Assembly (NCBI RefSeq): GCF_003697345.1
Contig: NZ_RFLY01000003.1
Coordinates: 124,001-188,000, forward strand
From: Solilutibacter pythonis
GTDB lineage: Bacteria > Pseudomonadota > Gammaproteobacteria > Xanthomonadales > Xanthomonadaceae
Direction of reading: 5' to 3'
Length of the DNA: 64,000 nucleotides
The position numbers were made by a program, and so were the translations under genes. The notes beneath the pieces were generated by a model. That model saw nothing but the letters and a program-made list of their open reading frames with translations, did no database searches and was not told the DNA's origin. This document shows positions 61,959 through 64,000 of the stretch, piece by piece; the stretch's first letter is position 1; each line of letters begins with the position of its first letter.

Positions 61959-62804
61959 CTATTCGCCCGCCGCCGCCTTCCCGCCATACAGCGCCTTACG
62001 CGGTGCGCCGGTGAGTTCGGCGGCCAGCCGGGCGGCGTTCGAGGGCGGCAGATGCTCGGCCAGTTTGGCGTAGACGCGACGGCCTTCCGCCAGCTTCGCC
62101 AGCGCATCCCCCGGCGCGCCCTCGACCAGTACCACGAACTCGCCTTTCTGTTGGTTCGGGTCGCGCTCGATGCGGCCGCGCAATTCGCCCAATCCGCCAT
62201 CAAGCACGGTTTCGAACAGCTTGGTCAGCTCGCGCGCGACCACGGCATGGCGTTCGGCACCGAAAGCCGTGGCGGCATCGGCCAGAAAATCCAGGATGCG
62301 GTGCGCCGATTCGTAGAAGATCAGCGTGCGCGGCTCGGCGGCCAGCCATTGCAGGCGCTCGCGGCGGGCGCCGGCCTTGGCCGGCAGAAAACCTTCGAAC
62401 ACGAAGCGGTCGCTGGCGAGCCCGGCCACCGAAAGCGCGGCGATCAACGCGCTGGCCCCCGGTACCGGCGAGACCCGCAAGCCCGCCTCGCGGGCGGCGC
62501 GCACCAGCCGATAGCCGGGGTCGCTGATCAGCGGCGTGCCAGCGTCGGACACCAGCGCCAGCGACTCCCCGGCCCGCAGACGCGCCACCAGCCGGGCGGC
62601 CAATTCGTCCTCGTTGTGTTCGTGCAGGGCGATAAGCGGGGTAGCGATGCCGGCCTGCTGCAACAGCGGGCGGGTGCGGCGGGTGTCCTCGGCGCAGATC
62701 GCGGCGACCGCGCGCAGGGTATCGGCGGCGCGCGGGCTGAAATCGCCCAGATTGCCGATCGGGGTGGCGACCACATGCAAGGTGCCGAAGGCTGCGGGAT
62801 TCAA
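61959..62804 (-). CDS. rsmI: 16S rRNA (cytidine(1402)-2'-O)-methyltransferase
   Basis: A 281-residue tetrapyrrole methylase-family enzyme. TLHVVATPIGNLGDFSPRA opens it, and AEDTRRTRPLL, LVSDAGTPLISDPGYRLV and PGASALIAALSVAGL are signatures. It 2'-O-methylates the same C1402 that RsmH N4-methylates. No ATG fits; TTG at 62804 with GGAG six bases upstream is preferred to GTG 62816. Divergent from the lipoprotein gene, the same pairing as E. coli rsmI-lpoA. Confidence 0.93.
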   Translation of the reverse strand: MNPAAFGTLHVVATPIGNLGDFSPRAADTLRAVAAICAEDTRRTRPLLQQAGIATPLIALHEHNEDELAARLVARLRAGESLALVSDAGTPLISDPGYRLVRAAREAGLRVSPVPGASALIAALSVAGLASDRFVFEGFLPAKAGARRERLQWLAAEPRTLIFYESAHRILDFLADAATAFGAERHAVVARELTKLFETVLDGGLGELRGRIERDPNQQKGEFVVLVEGAPGDALAKLAEGRRVYAKLAEHLPPSNAARLAAELTGAPRKALYGGKAAAGE

Positions 62805-62862
62805 TCGTTTCTCCACGGGATGCGCGGTTAGAATCCTAGCCGTTCCCCGCAAGGATCGAGAC

Positions 62863-64000
62863 ATGCGCGTCGCCCTCAAGCATTTCGCCCTCGCCATCAG
62901 TCTGGCCTGGCTGGCCGGTTGCGCCACCGGCCCGCAAGCCCCGGTGAAGCGGGAAGCGGCGACCTCGCCGGCCTTCACCGAGGCCCATCAGCTCGCCCAG
63001 ACCGATGCGCGCGGCAACACGGCGCGGATCGAAGCGCTGCTGGCTTCTCTCGACGATGCCGCCCTTTCGCGCCACACCATCGCGCTGGCCGCCAACGATC
63101 CGCTGTATCCCATTGCCGGCCGGGCGATGCTGAATCGCGGCCTGACGCCACCGCACCCGTTCGACCACGGCTGGAAGTTCGATGACCGCGCCCCTGCCGA
63201 CCGCGACGGTTATCGCCCACCTCGCAAGCTGGCCGTGCTGCTGCCGCTTTCGGGCAGCCTGGCGGCGGCGGCAAAGCCGGTGCGCGACGGTCTGCTGGCC
63301 GGCTATTACGCCGAGACCCGCGCCCGGCCACCGATCGTTTTCTACGACTCCGCGCCAGGCGCCATGGCGGCCTACCAGCGCGCGGTGGGCGAAGGCGCCG
63401 ACTTCGTGATCGGCCCGCTCGACCGTAATGGCGTCGAGGCGCTGTTCACGCATGGCGCGCTGCCGGTGCCGATGCTGGGGCTGAACCGCGGCCATGCCAA
63501 TCCGCCGGCCGGCAGCACCAGCTTTTCTCTGGCGCCGGAAGACGAGGGCGTGGCCGCCGCCGAATTCCTGATGTCGCGCAAAGCGCCGCGCGTCCTGGTG
63601 CTGCTGGCCGCCGGCGACGACACCATGCGCCGCACCGCCAACGCCTTCCGCGAACGCCTGAATGCACGCGGCGGCGAAGTGGTCGAGATGATCACGCTCG
63701 CCGGCGACAACGCCGGCCTACCCGGCGCGCTCGCAGGCGCCGTGGCCAAGGGCGAAATCAACGCGCTGTATTTCGCCGCGCGCGGGGAGCAGGCGCGCGC
63801 GGCGATGCCTTTCATCCAGCAGCAGCCGGCGCTGGCTGGCGCGCGCCGGATGGCTGTCTCGCAGATCGCCAACGGCGCCGGCGATGCCGAACAGGCCGCG
63901 CTGCTGGACGGCATCGTCTTCCCCAGCGAGGCCCTGCGCAGCGGCCATCTGCCCGGCCTGCCGGTCAACCCCGGCGCGCTGACACCCACCGCGCGCGGGG
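62863..64000 (+). CDS. lpoA: LpoA/LppC-family penicillin-binding protein activator, lipoprotein (partial)
   Basis: It runs past the right edge; 379 codons are visible. The signal peptide ends in the lipobox LAGC with Cys20 acylated. The periplasmic-binding-protein fold begins near residue 122 with KLAVLLPLSGSLAAAAKPV and continues with VFYDS, FVIGPLDRNGVEAL and VLVLLAAGDD. E. coli LpoA has a much longer TPR region before this fold, so the N-terminal domain is short here. It activates PBP1a from the outer membrane in E. coli. AAGGA precedes the ATG by 8 bases. Confidence 0.88.
   Translation, partial: MRVALKHFALAISLAWLAGCATGPQAPVKREAATSPAFTEAHQLAQTDARGNTARIEALLASLDDAALSRHTIALAANDPLYPIAGRAMLNRGLTPPHPFDHGWKFDDRAPADRDGYRPPRKLAVLLPLSGSLAAAAKPVRDGLLAGYYAETRARPPIVFYDSAPGAMAAYQRAVGEGADFVIGPLDRNGVEALFTHGALPVPMLGLNRGHANPPAGSTSFSLAPEDEGVAAAEFLMSRKAPRVLVLLAAGDDTMRRTANAFRERLNARGGEVVEMITLAGDNAGLPGALAGAVAKGEINALYFAARGEQARAAMPFIQQQPALAGARRMAVSQIANGAGDAEQAALLDGIVFPSEALRSGHLPGLPVNPGALTPTARG

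Overview
The window is high-GC DNA whose gene order suggests a member of the Xanthomonadaceae/Lysobacteraceae (Gammaproteobacteria). The main reasons are the pilD-pilC-pilB / pilA / pilR-pilS / sucCD arrangement, a complete dcw cell-wall and division cluster running from rnpB and mraZ to lpxC and on to secA, the fused Nudix-ThiE gene, bamD divergent from rluD, and Oar-like and other TonB-dependent receptors. No 16S rRNA gene is present, so the genus is not fixed.

Layout. (1) 1-9009, minus strand: a cobalamin uptake and lower-ligand assembly operon. It is led by a cobalamin riboswitch (about 8815-9009) and runs btuB, a BtuM-like permease, cobO, cbiB, cobD, cobQ, cobU, cobT, cobC and the first codons of cobS. 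Nearly every junction overlaps by a few bases, so it is probably one translationally coupled transcript. (2) 9127-14805: two convergent TonB-dependent receptors sharing a bidirectional terminator. (3) 15558-17353: a glycosyltransferase and polysaccharide deacetylase pair. (4) 17433-20513: clpB and a divergent small multidrug transporter. (5) 20535-28853: coaE and the type IV pilus genes pilD, pilC, pilB, pilA, pilR and pilS, with a probable sigma-54 promoter for pilA. (6) 28988-33423: sucCD, a ccdAB toxin-antitoxin module with a perfect operator, and nadE, which starts one base after ccdB. (7) 33511-38031: bamD, rluD, pgeF, a DUF4166 gene, a 149-bp tandem duplication and the Nudix-ThiE gene. 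(8) 38104-43411: secA, an M23 peptidase whose start codon overlaps that of a divergent DUF721 gene, and lpxC. (9) 43782-59658: ftsZ, ftsA, ftsQ, ddl, murC, murG, ftsW, mraY, murF, murE, ftsI, ftsL, rsmH and mraZ, driven from a promoter with MraZ boxes just upstream of mraZ. (10) 59769-64000: a broken gene with a hexanucleotide tract, rnpB with a 31-unit octanucleotide array directly upstream, rsmI, and the start of an LpoA/LppC lipoprotein gene.

Most genes are conserved housekeeping genes. The less ordinary parts are the rnpB-upstream octamer VNTR, the hexamer tract inside a frame-broken gene, the ccdAB module embedded before nadE with an altered CcdB C-terminus, the BtuM-like solitary vitamin B12 permease under a B12 riboswitch, the 149-bp duplication, the inverted repeat upstream of the Oar-like gene, and a small ORF overlapping the ftsZ start. 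I did not find a clearly new multi-gene system. These are local oddities that sequence comparison could resolve.
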